This document shows, in pieces, positions 8,698-17,361 of a stretch of 64,000 nucleotides of DNA (the stretch's first letter is position 1; each line of letters starts with the position of its first letter). Made by a program: the position numbers and the translations under genes. The stretch comes from Aeromonas eucrenophila (GTDB taxonomy: Bacteria; Pseudomonadota; Gammaproteobacteria; Enterobacterales; Aeromonadaceae), in contig NZ_CDDF01000008.1 of the NCBI RefSeq assembly GCF_000819865.1, positions 116,901 through 180,900 on the forward strand, written 5' to 3'. The notes under the pieces are model-generated. The model saw only the letters and a list, made by a program, of their open reading frames with translations. It was not told the origin of the DNA and made no database searches.

Positions 8698-9489
8698 ATG
8701 AAACCCCCTCATTTCCGCTGGCAGCGGCATCGCCAGTGGCTGATAGCCCTGACAAAAGGGGAAGCGCTGTTTCCCGTATGGAAGTGGGTCAGCCTGCTGA
8801 GCCTGCTGGTTTTTACCCTTCCGCTACGGGCCGAGCCTGCCATTTCGGTACCGCAGCTGGAGGCCCTGCTCAAGGACGATGCCAGACAGGCCATCACCAC
8901 CTATCTGACACAACAGGGCTGGCCGGATCGAGAGGCCGACTATCAGGTCTGGCTCTCCCCCGCCGCCACCCACCTGCCCCAGTGTCAGCAGGCAATACGC
9001 TTGCAAGCAGGTGGTCAGTACCGCCAGCCATGGGGACGACGCCCCTATCTGGTGGAGTGCACTGAGCCCTCCTGGCAGCTGAGGGCCAGGGTCGAAGTCA
9101 CTCTGATGTTGCCGGTCTGGATCACCGCGCGGGAGATACAGAAAGGAGCGGCAATCCAACCCGCAGATCTGGTCGAGAAAGAGCTGGATGTCAGTCGGTT
9201 GCAACGGGGCTTCATTCCCAGCAACACCTCGCTGACAGGCAGCAAGAGCAATCGTCACCTCAGGATGGGGCAACTGCTCGGTGAGCTGGATTTGCAGAAG
9301 GAGTGGGCCGTACAAGAAGGAGAAGGTGTGTTGATCCGGGCCGGTCAGGACGGTTTCTCGGCGACCACCCGTGGCAAAGCGCTGGAGAGCGGCGCCATAG
9401 GTGAAGGGATCAGGGTCCGCAATACCCAATCTGGAAAGGAGATCCAGGCATGGGTCATCGATAAAGGAGAGGTAGAAACTCGTTTTTGA
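8698..9489 (+). CDS. flgA: P-ring assembly chaperone FlgA (LfgA)
   Basis: FlgA is a periplasmic chaperone for P-ring assembly. The frame is open from 8635. I use the ATG at 8698 (MKPPHFRW); 8689 is an alternative, and the exact start is uncertain because none has a strong ribosome site. A membrane-targeting segment WVSLLSLLVFTLPLRAEPA acts as signal peptide. The C-terminal half has the SAF/FlgA features: VWITAREIQKGAAIQPADLV, LRMGQLL, GEGVLIRAGQDGFSATTRGK, and the terminal IRVRNTQSGKEIQAWV. It is the first gene of the rightward flgA-flgM-flgN group, divergent from flgB. Confidence 0.9.
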   Translation: MKPPHFRWQRHRQWLIALTKGEALFPVWKWVSLLSLLVFTLPLRAEPAISVPQLEALLKDDARQAITTYLTQQGWPDREADYQVWLSPAATHLPQCQQAIRLQAGGQYRQPWGRRPYLVECTEPSWQLRARVEVTLMLPVWITAREIQKGAAIQPADLVEKELDVSRLQRGFIPSNTSLTGSKSNRHLRMGQLLGELDLQKEWAVQEGEGVLIRAGQDGFSATTRGKALESGAIGEGIRVRNTQSGKEIQAWVIDKGEVETRF

Positions 9490-9565
9490 CCCGCCAGGGG
9501 AGTTTGATTCAAGTTCCGGCGCTCTCGGGTCGCCTGTTATAGATAGACCATCAGGAAATGACGTT

Positions 9566-9841
9566 ATGAAAATCACCCGCACCGATCCGCTCTATGTCCA
9601 GACTTCGCTGCAACGCAAGCAAGACAGTGTTCCTGCCCAGTCGCAACCCAAGGCGAGCCAGGGCGACGCCCGGATCAGCACCACCGCACAGACCATCAAT
9701 CAGGCGAGAAGCCAGCTGGCCTCCACCTCGGACGTGGACATGGAGAAGGTGAACCAGATCCGGCAGGCCATCAGTGAAGGCAAGCTCGAGCTCGACATGG
9801 ATGCCCTGAGCCAGGCCATTCTGGACATGCACCGTCGATGA
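9566..9841 (+). CDS. flgM: Anti-sigma-28 factor FlgM (LfgM)
   Basis: FlgM binds the flagellar sigma-28 factor until the hook is finished, then is exported. The 91-residue protein begins MKITRTDPLYVQTSLQRKQD, with a low-complexity Q/S-rich N-terminus. The conserved C-terminal segment is DVDMEKVNQIRQAISEGKLE, followed by LDMDALSQAILDMHRR. Its stop overlaps the flgN start (ATGA). The partner sigma (probably LafS-like) is not in the window. I found no convincing sigma-28 promoter in the 76-base gap after flgA. Confidence 0.9.
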   Translation: MKITRTDPLYVQTSLQRKQDSVPAQSQPKASQGDARISTTAQTINQARSQLASTSDVDMEKVNQIRQAISEGKLELDMDALSQAILDMHRR

Positions 9842-10281
9842 GCATGGCGCCCAAGTTGAGGATCAAACAGCTGATCATCGGTATTCAGCAAGACTGTGGC
9901 CGCTACGCAGCGCTGCAACAACTGTTGCGAAACCAGCACAGCCTGCTGGCCAGTCACGACGTCGATGGGCTGACCGAACACAACCTGCAACAGACCAGGT
10001 TGATGGCCGACATCCAGCAGCAGGCCCAGCAGCGCTGCCAACACCTGCTGGCATTGGGTCTCAAGCCCGACGAGAAGGGGATGGCGACGCTCATCACCAA
10101 GTTACCCGCCGCACTGCAGCAAAGCGTCTCGGGCCAGTGGCAGCAACTCGAGCAACTGCTGCAGCTATGTCAGCGCCAGAACGACCTCAATGGCCGGCTG
10201 CTGGCGGGACAGATAGAGACGATCAATACCCTGCTGGGCCAGGAATCCTCCTATGGCAGGCAGGAACACTTTCCCGATTAA
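9838..10281 (+). CDS. flgN: Flagellar export chaperone FlgN (LfgN)
   Basis: FlgN-type chaperones hold FlgK and FlgL for export. The 147-residue product is almost entirely helical, with long glutamine-rich helices (QLIIGIQQDCGRYAALQQLL, QWQQLEQLLQLCQRQNDLNG) and a C-terminal segment (INTLLGQ) typical of FlgN. The start overlaps the flgM stop. It is convergent with fliJ, with only four bases between stops. Assignment rests on position and fold pattern, since the family is poorly conserved. Confidence 0.85.
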   Translation: MSMAPKLRIKQLIIGIQQDCGRYAALQQLLRNQHSLLASHDVDGLTEHNLQQTRLMADIQQQAQQRCQHLLALGLKPDEKGMATLITKLPAALQQSVSGQWQQLEQLLQLCQRQNDLNGRLLAGQIETINTLLGQESSYGRQEHFPD

Positions 10282-10285
10282 CCCC

Positions 10286-10702
10286 TCAGCGCCCCTGCAG
10301 GGCGCGATGACGCAGGCTGGCCAGCTCGTCCAGCTGACGCTGTTCCCCCAACTCTCGCCGTTGACGTGCCGCCAGTTCCCGTTTGTCCAGCAATAGCTCC
10401 AATCCTTTGACTCGACCAAACTGCCTGATCAGCTCACCCTCATGGTGCTCCAGATCCAGGCTGGCCATCGCGGATTGCTGCACTTGGTGCACGAGCAGGT
10501 GTCGTAACTGGCCCTGCATCTGTTGTTTGTTCTGCCAGAGCAAGGGGTGAAAGCTGGCCGAACCAGGCTGCAGGGTGTCGATCACCTCCTGCAACTTCAG
10601 GGAGCGACGCTCCTCGCGTAGCGCTATGTCGCGCAGACGCTGTCGCTCCTTGCCCATGGCATCGAGCGCATCCTGTTGTAACCCGAGGTAGGATTTCAGC
10701 AT
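10286..10702 (-). CDS. fliJ: Flagellar export protein FliJ (LfiJ)
   Basis: FliJ is the coiled-coil stalk of the flagellar export ATPase. The 138-residue protein is a continuous charged coiled coil (for example LREERRSLKLQEVIDTLQ and LLLDKRELAARQRRELGEQR), normal in length for FliJ. It follows fliI by nine bases at the end of the leftward fliE-fliJ operon and converges on flgN. Confidence 0.88.
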   Translation of the reverse strand: MLKSYLGLQQDALDAMGKERQRLRDIALREERRSLKLQEVIDTLQPGSASFHPLLWQNKQQMQGQLRHLLVHQVQQSAMASLDLEHHEGELIRQFGRVKGLELLLDKRELAARQRRELGEQRQLDELASLRHRALQGR

Positions 10703-10711
10703 CTTGGCTCC

Positions 10712-12043
10712 TTAGGCCCTGCCCAGCACCTGCTTGAGGCCGCTCACCACCTGGACGATGGGGGTCTCCTCGTGGATGCCCTGCTGCAAGAAGCTCGCAA
10801 TGGCGGGGTAGCGCTGCACGGCTTCATCCATCTGGGGATCGGCACCCACCTGATAGCCCCCCAGCGGCAGCAGCTCGCGCACCTGCTGATAGCGACCCCA
10901 GAGCTGGCGCAGGCTCACGGCCAGGGCCTGCCAGTCGGACGGGACCACTTGCGGCATCACCCGGCTCACCGACGCACCTATATCGATCGCCGGGTAGTGA
11001 CCCTCTTCCGCCAGCCGGCGCGTCAGCACAATATGGCCATCGAGGATGGCTCTGGCCGCATCCACCACGGGGTCCTGTTGATCATCCCCCTCCGCCAGCA
11101 CTGTATAGAAGGCACTCAGGCTGCCCTCAGGATGAGTGCCGTTACCCGCCCGTTCGACAAGCTGGGTCAACATGCTGAACACCGAGGGAGGGTAGCCCCG
11201 GGTGGCGGGAGGTTCCCCGATCGCCAACGCGATCTCGCGCTGAGCCTGGGCATAGCGGGTCAGGGAGTCCATCAGCAGCAGCACATCCTGCCCCTGCTCA
11301 CGGAAGTATTCGGCAATGCGGTGACACAGCTGGGCCGCACGTAGCCGCATCAGGGGAGATTGATCCGCTGGGGCGGCGATCACCACGGCGCGGGCCAGAC
11401 CTTCCGGCCCCAGACTCTGCTCGATGAACTCCCGCACCTCCCGGCCCCGCTCGCCGATGAGCCCCACCACCACTATCTGGGCGGTGGTGTTGCGAGTCAT
11501 CATCCCCAGCAACATGCTCTTGCCCACCCCGGAACCGGCAAACAACCCCAGTCGCTGGCCCTTGCCGACCGTCAGCAGGCCATTGATGGCACGGATGCCG
11601 ACATCCAGTGGCTCACGCACCGGGGTGCGCAGCAGCGGGTTGGGGGGAGAGGCAAACAGAGGCACTCGCTCCCCCATCTCTTGCAGGGGGAGACCGTCCA
11701 GGGGTTGCAACAGACCATTGAGTACGCGACCGAGCAGGTGATCACCGACCAGGATCGTCTCTTCCCCATCGATGGGCAGCACCCGGGCACCGGCATAGAG
11801 ACCGCTCATGGGCTGCAGTGGCATCAGATAGGAGACATCCCGATTGAAGCCAACCACCTCTGCCAATAGCGACTCACCCGTCGCCGAGTCAACCCGACAG
11901 CGTTGCCCCATCACCAGCTGACAGCCCACCACCTCCAGCGTCAGCCCGGTGACTCGCACCAGACGACCATAACGGCGAAAACCGGGGATCTCCTCCAGAT
12001 TATCCAGGGCAGACGTCAGCGCCTGTTGCAGAACATCATGCAT
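10712..12043 (-). CDS. fliI: Flagellum-specific export ATPase FliI (LfiI)
   Basis: FliI hydrolyses ATP to assist flagellar protein export. The 443-residue protein has a Walker A loop (GLFAGSGVGKSMLLGMM, residues about 168-184), a Walker B segment (DVLLLMDSLTRYAQAQREIA), and the F1-type signature RGYPPSVFSMLTQLVERAGN. An N-terminal beta-barrel region is also visible. It overlaps the fliH stop by eight bases, consistent with the FliH2-FliI complex being made from coupled genes. Confidence 0.96.
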   Translation of the reverse strand: MHDVLQQALTSALDNLEEIPGFRRYGRLVRVTGLTLEVVGCQLVMGQRCRVDSATGESLLAEVVGFNRDVSYLMPLQPMSGLYAGARVLPIDGEETILVGDHLLGRVLNGLLQPLDGLPLQEMGERVPLFASPPNPLLRTPVREPLDVGIRAINGLLTVGKGQRLGLFAGSGVGKSMLLGMMTRNTTAQIVVVGLIGERGREVREFIEQSLGPEGLARAVVIAAPADQSPLMRLRAAQLCHRIAEYFREQGQDVLLLMDSLTRYAQAQREIALAIGEPPATRGYPPSVFSMLTQLVERAGNGTHPEGSLSAFYTVLAEGDDQQDPVVDAARAILDGHIVLTRRLAEEGHYPAIDIGASVSRVMPQVVPSDWQALAVSLRQLWGRYQQVRELLPLGGYQVGADPQMDEAVQRYPAIASFLQQGIHEETPIVQVVSGLKQVLGRA

Positions 12044-12725
12044 CTGGCAACGCCAGAGTGGTGTTGAGTTGTTCGAGGCAATGATCTAGGCGCTCCCCCG
12101 TATTGATCTCGATCACCGCGGCGCGGGTCTCGATCCGAGCATCTCCGACCCCCAAGGCCCCATCCACCTGCAATGGCCATTTCTCGCAGCGAGTCACCCC
12201 CTGTTCGGCCAGTCGCTGGCGATCCCCTGCACTCAGGTAGATGACCAAATCTTCTGCGTCATTTGGCAGGGTGGTCAGGGCCTGTTCGACCTGATGAAGT
12301 ACCTGTTGCGGGTTGAGGGTAAATTCGGCCTGGATCACCCGCTTGGCAACCTGGGCGACCAGCTGGGCGATCAGCGCCTTCTGCTCCTCCATGCGGGTCC
12401 GGCTCAGGGATTCCCACTGCCGTTGCAACTTGGCGAAGGGCACCATGGCCTGATCGAAGGAGGCCCGACCTTCGGCCAGGCCCTGTGCCAGCCCGCGTAC
12501 CTGACCCTGTTGCAACCCCTTGGCCTCGCCCTCGATCAAGCCGCTGGTCAGTCCCTGCTGATAGCCGGTCTGGTAACCTTCAGCTTGTCCCTGCTCCAGC
12601 CCTTGCTGATATCCGTATTCGAACTGCTCCTGCTGACTCTGAGCCTCTTCCCCGCTCTGCCCAAGCGTTGGGAAACGGTAGAGACGGGTGGCACCGGCCG
12701 CCAGTTTGCGTACATGCTGACTCAT
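12036..12725 (-). CDS. fliH: Flagellar assembly protein FliH (LfiH)
   Basis: FliH regulates the FliI ATPase and docks it on the C ring. The 229-residue protein has a striking glycine-repeat helix at about residues 38-90, with G every three or four residues (for example YGYQQGLEQGQAEGYQTGY, then GLTSGLIEGEAKGLQQGQ). This GxxxG-type run is typical of FliH. A C-terminal domain follows with LIAQLVAQVAKRVIQAEF and a beta/alpha dimer region. It lies between fliG and fliI. Confidence 0.92.
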   Translation of the reverse strand: MSQHVRKLAAGATRLYRFPTLGQSGEEAQSQQEQFEYGYQQGLEQGQAEGYQTGYQQGLTSGLIEGEAKGLQQGQVRGLAQGLAEGRASFDQAMVPFAKLQRQWESLSRTRMEEQKALIAQLVAQVAKRVIQAEFTLNPQQVLHQVEQALTTLPNDAEDLVIYLSAGDRQRLAEQGVTRCEKWPLQVDGALGVGDARIETRAAVIEINTGERLDHCLEQLNTTLALPDA

Positions 12726-12737
12726 GCCTGTCTCCTG

Positions 12738-13766
12738 TTAGTTGACGGTCGGCTCTTCGAACAGCTGGAATTCGACTTCGCCCTGCTCCACCAGCTCCCG
12801 TACCAGTTGCATTACCTCTTCCCGGGCCTGCTCCACCTTGCGCAAGGAGACACTGCCCTGATCCTGGATCTGGGCCTCCAGTGCCTGTGCCATCCGTTTC
12901 GGCATGGCGCCAAGCACCACCTTGCGGAAGCTGGCTTCGGTATTTTTCAGCGCCAGGGCCAACAGATCCGCCGGCAGCTCCTGTACCAGACGCTGCAAGG
13001 TGTCATCGCTCTGCCGACGCAGGGCCATGAAGTCGAACATGTTCTTCTCTATCTCGAGCGCCATGTCGCCATCATGCTCCCGCAGCAAGGAGAGCATCTG
13101 CTCCTTGTTGCCCTGATAGCGATTCAGGATATCGGCGACCTGACGGACACCGTTCACCTTGGCGCCGGACTGATCGGCAACGTAGACCAGGCAGCGATCC
13201 AGGGTCAGCCTCAACTCGGCCAGCACGTGTTCACTGACGCTGCTCAGGCTGGCAACCCGCACCAGCAGATCGTCGTGTACCGAGCCCGGCAACGCATCCA
13301 GCACGGCCGAGGCCGTCTGTGGGGGAAGGAAAGCGAGCAATACCGCCTGCATCTGCGGGTGCTCATTACGGAAGAAACGGGCGAGGACATCGGCAGGTAC
13401 CCACTGCAGGCGCTGGATATCCTGGCTCATGACGTCGCCATAGAGACTGTCGAGCAGGCTGCGGGAGAGACGCTGACCCAGCGCCAGATCCAGCGTCTGT
13501 TCGAGGTACTCCCGCGAGGCACTGCCAATACCGCTCTGCTCGCGGTATTGGTTGAAGAACTGCTGCAGCGTCCACTTTGCCTCGATCGAGCTCACCCCTG
13601 ACAGACCCGCCATCTTGGAGATAAGGCTCTGTACCTCGTCTCGTGAGAGCTTCTGCATCACCTTGGCGGCCGCCTCGGTCCCCATGCTCAGCAGCAAGAT
13701 GGCAGCTTTTTCGAGGTTGTCGATATCGATGTCGACCGCATTTTGATTCAGATTACCGTTGTTCAT
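12738..13766 (-). CDS. fliG: Flagellar motor switch protein FliG (LfiG)
   Basis: FliG links the MS ring to the C ring and contacts the stator. The ATG at 13764-13766 (MNNGNLNQNAVD) is preferred because GGGTGAG lies just upstream. A GTG six bases earlier is possible. FliG features include EKAAILLLSMGTEAAAKVMQ near residue 20, the armadillo-like middle domain, and the C-terminal charged stator-contact helix (FDFMALRRQSDDTLQRLVQE, RKVVLGAMPKRMAQAL). The start overlaps the end of fliF, typical of coupled FliF-FliG. Length (342) is normal. Confidence 0.95.
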   Translation of the reverse strand: MNNGNLNQNAVDIDIDNLEKAAILLLSMGTEAAAKVMQKLSRDEVQSLISKMAGLSGVSSIEAKWTLQQFFNQYREQSGIGSASREYLEQTLDLALGQRLSRSLLDSLYGDVMSQDIQRLQWVPADVLARFFRNEHPQMQAVLLAFLPPQTASAVLDALPGSVHDDLLVRVASLSSVSEHVLAELRLTLDRCLVYVADQSGAKVNGVRQVADILNRYQGNKEQMLSLLREHDGDMALEIEKNMFDFMALRRQSDDTLQRLVQELPADLLALALKNTEASFRKVVLGAMPKRMAQALEAQIQDQGSVSLRKVEQAREEVMQLVRELVEQGEVEFQLFEEPTVN

Positions 13767-15504
13767 TGCCACTCACCCATGATCTGACCACTTCCGCCAC
13801 ACGGGCCGTATCTTTCTCTACCAGCAGTTGCAAGTGTTTGAGCTGCACTTCCAGCTCGGAGCCGGGCTCTGGCAGAGCCTCTAAGTCCAGGGAGGAGAAC
13901 CTGGGCTCCATCTTGTGCTCGGCCTGGAACAGGCCATTGCTGGCGGAGGTGCCTTCCAGCAAGGCATCGGCCTCACGGCGCATGGCGAGACCCACTGTGG
14001 GTTCCTCCGCCTCATCATCCTGCTGCTCCGACGGCTCGGCCTCGGGATATTGCTGTGTGCGCACCAGGTGTTTCACCAGCGGCCGAATGCCGAAGAATAC
14101 CAGCGTCAGACCCAGCAATCCCCCGACCAGATAACGCAAGGAGTCCTGCCAGTAAGGCGTCTCCAACCAACTCGACTCGGGCGGGGCAATGGGGGTTGCA
14201 CCGGTGAAGTCGAACACCTGCAGACTGATCTGATCACCACGGGCGGTATCAAATCCGACCGAACGCTCAACCATCTGCCGGATCTGCTCCAGCTGCTCTG
14301 CCTTCCAGCCCTCCTTGGGACCACTCTGCTGATTCAGCAAGATGGAGACGTTCATGCGCTCCAGACGCCCCTGCTGATAGCGGGTATGCACTATGGTGCG
14401 GCTGTTTTCATACTGCTTGTTCACTTCCTGACGCTCGGTCCGGCTGTCATTCTTGGCCGGCTCCGCTGTCGCAGCCTCATTTTTGGCTGTCTGATCGGCC
14501 TGAGGCGTCGTCTCGGGGGGGCGATTGGAGAGTGCACCCGGGATGCCGAGGGCCAGCGCATCTATGGTCTTGTCGGACTTGCTGGATTCCTTGGTGATCA
14601 CCCCCTGCGGATCCAGCTGCTGCTGGGTCTCCTCCACCGCGTTGAAGTTGACGTCTGCGGCGATCTGCACCCGGAAGTTGCCGGTGCCCAGCATGGGGTA
14701 GAGCATGTCGTTGGCGCGCTGGCGGATGTACTGTTCCAGCTTGCGCACATACTCCATCTGCTGAACGCTCTGCTTGCCAAAACCCGCCCTGTCGCCCAAC
14801 TCGGCGCTCAGCAGTTGTCCGGCCTGATCCACTATGGTCACGGCTCCCGGTTTCATGCCCGAGATACTGCCCGCCACCAGGTTGGCGATCGCCTCTACCT
14901 GCCCAGGCTCCATGGATTGTCCGGGCTGGAGATCCAGCATCACTGAGGCGCTGGGTTTCTCTTCGTCACGGCCGACAAACAGGGTCCTTTTGGGGATTGC
15001 CAGGTGCACCCGCGCGCTGCGCACCGCGTCCAGCGAGATGATGGTTCTGGCCAGCTCGCCTTCCAGCGCATGGCGATAACGCGCCCCCTCCATAAATTCG
15101 CTGGTGCCCAGCCCGGTGACCGTATCCAGTCCTTCCAGACCGGCGGGCATGGCGGCTCTGACCCCCCGTGCAGCCAGCGCCATCCGTACATGGGCCAACT
15201 GACTCTCTGGTACCAGGATCTGGCCGGTACTCTTCTCCAGCCGGAATGGCACCTGCTCCTTCTCCAGCATCTCCATGATGTTGGCCGTGTCGTAGAGCTC
15301 CTGTTTGCCGTAGAGCGGGACGTAGTTCTTGCTGGAGGTCCACAGGATCACCACTATGGTGCCTGCGACGATCGCGGCCAGCAGGGCAATGGTCAGAATG
15401 GATTTGTTGTCGCGAGACAGGGTGCGCCAGCTGCGCAGCCCTTCCTGGACCCGGGTCATGAAAGAGTCGGAAGACCCTTGGGAGGACGAAACCAGTTCAG
15501 TCAT
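13753..15504 (-). CDS. fliF: Flagellar MS-ring protein FliF (LfiF)
   Basis: FliF forms the inner-membrane MS ring, the base on which the flagellum is built. The start is the ATG at 15502-15504 (MTELVSSSQGSSDSF). A first transmembrane helix (LTIALLAAIVAGTIVVILW) lies near residues 40-58. The ring-building domains follow, with KNYVPLYGKQELYDTANIME and GARYRHALEGELARTIISLD. A second membrane span (LRYLVGGLLGLTLVFFGIRP) comes before a cytoplasmic tail that binds FliG. At 583 residues it matches the family. Confidence 0.96.
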   Translation of the reverse strand: MTELVSSSQGSSDSFMTRVQEGLRSWRTLSRDNKSILTIALLAAIVAGTIVVILWTSSKNYVPLYGKQELYDTANIMEMLEKEQVPFRLEKSTGQILVPESQLAHVRMALAARGVRAAMPAGLEGLDTVTGLGTSEFMEGARYRHALEGELARTIISLDAVRSARVHLAIPKRTLFVGRDEEKPSASVMLDLQPGQSMEPGQVEAIANLVAGSISGMKPGAVTIVDQAGQLLSAELGDRAGFGKQSVQQMEYVRKLEQYIRQRANDMLYPMLGTGNFRVQIAADVNFNAVEETQQQLDPQGVITKESSKSDKTIDALALGIPGALSNRPPETTPQADQTAKNEAATAEPAKNDSRTERQEVNKQYENSRTIVHTRYQQGRLERMNVSILLNQQSGPKEGWKAEQLEQIRQMVERSVGFDTARGDQISLQVFDFTGATPIAPPESSWLETPYWQDSLRYLVGGLLGLTLVFFGIRPLVKHLVRTQQYPEAEPSEQQDDEAEEPTVGLAMRREADALLEGTSASNGLFQAEHKMEPRFSSLDLEALPEPGSELEVQLKHLQLLVEKDTARVAEVVRSWVSGNEQR

Positions 15505-15512
15505 TACCAACC

Positions 15513-15839
15513 TCAGAGCGGCATGCGCATGATGTCATCAAAACCCGTCATCAGTTTGTTGCGCACCTGCATCAGGGCGGAAAAACTGAGACCGGCTTTC
15601 TGGCTGGCCACCATGGCGCCAACCAGATCGTCACTCTGACCCGCATCGACGGCGGTCATCAGGGTGGACGCTATATTCTGCTGCTCGTTGACTCGCCCGA
15701 CGACATCGCGCATGGCATCGCTGAACGAAACGGTCGATGTATCATTCGACTCTATGGAAGGGGGTTGATTGGCGATACGCTGCATTTCCTGCATCTGCTG
15801 CAGGAGCGTCACCTGTGATGACATCATTTCAATCTTCAC
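15513..15839 (-). CDS. fliE: MS ring-rod adapter FliE (LfiE)
   Basis: FliE joins the MS ring to the rod. The 108-residue protein (GTG start at 15837-15839, with AAGGG upstream; an ATG at 15827 is the alternative) has the conserved C-terminal half: FSDAMRDVVGRVNEQQNIAS, AVDAGQSDDLVGAMVASQKA, GLSFSALMQVRNKLMTGFDD. It starts 11 bases after the lafK stop, so lafK and fliE-J are probably one transcript. Confidence 0.92.
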   Translation of the reverse strand: MKIEMMSSQVTLLQQMQEMQRIANQPPSIESNDTSTVSFSDAMRDVVGRVNEQQNIASTLMTAVDAGQSDDLVGAMVASQKAGLSFSALMQVRNKLMTGFDDIMRMPL

Positions 15840-15850
15840 TCGGTTATCCC

Positions 15851-17227
15851 TTAGTTTTGAATCTGCTGCTCGACATTGATGCCCTGCTCACGCATGGCTG
15901 CCAGCTTGTATCTCAGCGCCCGGGTCGTCATCCCAAGGGCCTCGGCCGTACGAGTCCGATGACCACGGAAACGACGCAAGGTCTCTAGTACAAATTGAAA
16001 TTCAGCATGCCGCCTGGTCTCGCTGAGCCCTTCTGGCGCCGCGAGTGTTTCCGGTAACAGGTTGTCGGTTTCAACGGCATAATGGGGCAACATCAAATCG
16101 ACTGCCTGAATATGCAATCCGCGAGCCATAATTAAGGCCCGCTGGATGACGTTGTCCAGCTCACGCACATTGCCTGGCCAGTCATAGGCGAGCAGCTGTT
16201 GACGGGCCCCCTCGCTCAGGCGATACCCCTGTAGCGCGGCGTAACGCTCAATGAAGTACTCGGCCAGCGGCAGAATATCGCCCTGGCGCTCCCGCAATGC
16301 AGGCCAGCTCATGGGCAATACATCCAGGCGATAGAACAGATCCTCGCGAAACTCTCCTCGTGCAACCAGTTCCCGCAAGTCTCGATTGCTGGCGGCGATG
16401 ATCCGCACATCCAGTGCTATCACCTGATGACTACCCAGTCGCTCCACTTCTTTCTCTTGCAGTACCCGCAGCAACTTGGCCTGCAACGTCAGTGGCAGCT
16501 CGGAGATTTCATCGAGCAGCAGAGTGCCCCCCTGAGCCAGCTCAAACTTGCCCTGCTGGCTCGCCGTCGCCCCCGTGAAGGCTCCCTTGCTGTGCCCGAA
16601 CAGGATGGATTCGAGCATGGCCTCGGGGATGGCCGCACAGTTGATGGCCACGAAGGGTTTACCTGATCGGCTGGACATCTCGTGGATATAACGTGCCAAG
16701 CGCTCCTTGCCCGTGCCCGACTCGCCACCAATGAGGATGGTGGCTGAGGTCTTGGCGGCACGCCGGGCGAGTTGCAGCACTTGCAGGCTCAGGGGGGAGA
16801 CGGCAATCAGGTTGGGAATGGCTTGACGCAGGCGCAGTGCCCCCCTGATCACCTCGATCATCTGCCGCGGGCTGAAAGGTTTGATGATGTAGTCAACGGC
16901 ACCGGCACGCATGGCTTCGGCCGCCAGATAGGCCTGATGCTCATTGACCATGATGATGCAGTCGGCCCCATCCAGTTGCTGCATCATGGAGGGACCCGCT
17001 TCGGTCATGGCGACCATATCGAGCAGTATCAAATCGACCCGGTGTTGCGAGAGAAAGCTCCTCGCCTTGGGGAGGGAATCCAGGCAGGAGACCCGATAGC
17101 CGGAGCTCTGCAATATTGCCTCAATATCGTTTCCATTTGATAACGATGGCGAAACAAATAATAGGTGTGGCTGAGCTTCAATACCGAGCGGTATTGAATT
17201 TTCCTTGATAGACAAATCAGAAAGCAT
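15851..17227 (-). CDS. lafK: Sigma-54-dependent lateral flagellar regulator LafK
   Basis: LafK activates sigma-54 promoters of lateral flagellar genes. The start is the ATG at 17225-17227 (MLSDLSIKENS); upstream TTG and ATG codons lack support. An N-terminal receiver-like domain (about residues 18-130) keeps the aspartate in LILLDMV and the lysine in DYIIKPF, but lacks the usual acidic pair after beta-1 (LLFVSPS). The AAA+ domain has Walker A GESGTGKERLA, the sigma-54 contact loop GAFTGA and Walker B GGTLLLDEI. A Fis-type helix-turn-helix (TRTAEALGMTTRALRYKL) ends the protein. It sits between flhA and fliE on the same strand. A c-di-GMP-I riboswitch lies in its leader. Confidence 0.92.
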   Translation of the reverse strand: MLSDLSIKENSIPLGIEAQPHLLFVSPSLSNGNDIEAILQSSGYRVSCLDSLPKARSFLSQHRVDLILLDMVAMTEAGPSMMQQLDGADCIIMVNEHQAYLAAEAMRAGAVDYIIKPFSPRQMIEVIRGALRLRQAIPNLIAVSPLSLQVLQLARRAAKTSATILIGGESGTGKERLARYIHEMSSRSGKPFVAINCAAIPEAMLESILFGHSKGAFTGATASQQGKFELAQGGTLLLDEISELPLTLQAKLLRVLQEKEVERLGSHQVIALDVRIIAASNRDLRELVARGEFREDLFYRLDVLPMSWPALRERQGDILPLAEYFIERYAALQGYRLSEGARQQLLAYDWPGNVRELDNVIQRALIMARGLHIQAVDLMLPHYAVETDNLLPETLAAPEGLSETRRHAEFQFVLETLRRFRGHRTRTAEALGMTTRALRYKLAAMREQGINVEQQIQN

Positions 17228-17272
17228 ATAAACCCGAACCTGTGATTGTACATGAATCAATCAACAGAACTG

Positions 17273-17326
17273 ACGCTCAAAAATAAAAACGCACCATGAA
17301 TAGAAACAACGCGCCTTATTGAGCGT
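17273..17326 (-). promoter_or_regulatory. Candidate riboswitch expression platform before lafK
   Basis: An 8-bp perfect inverted repeat (ACGCTCAA at 17273-17280 with TTGAGCGT at 17319-17326) encloses further alternatives. The minus-strand segment AACGC at 17323-17327 can pair with GCGTT at 17308-17312, or with GCGTT at 17288-17292. The latter runs straight into TTTATTTTT, like an intrinsic terminator. Mutually exclusive pairings between aptamer and start codon are what a transcriptional riboswitch needs. The ON/OFF direction cannot be told by eye. Confidence 0.4.
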
Positions 17327-17361
17327 TCTCTCTATATTTGATATGGAAACAAGGCAGGAAT

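Noticed and set aside
9490..9565. Sigma-28 promoter before flgM
   Set aside because: TCAAGTTC and GCCTGTTA resemble half-sites, but their spacing is 15 rather than about 11 bases, and the -10 match is poor.
10291..10307. GCGCCC/GGGCGC palindrome at the flgN-fliJ junction as a terminator
   Set aside because: It lies in the fliJ coding end and has no T-run on either strand.
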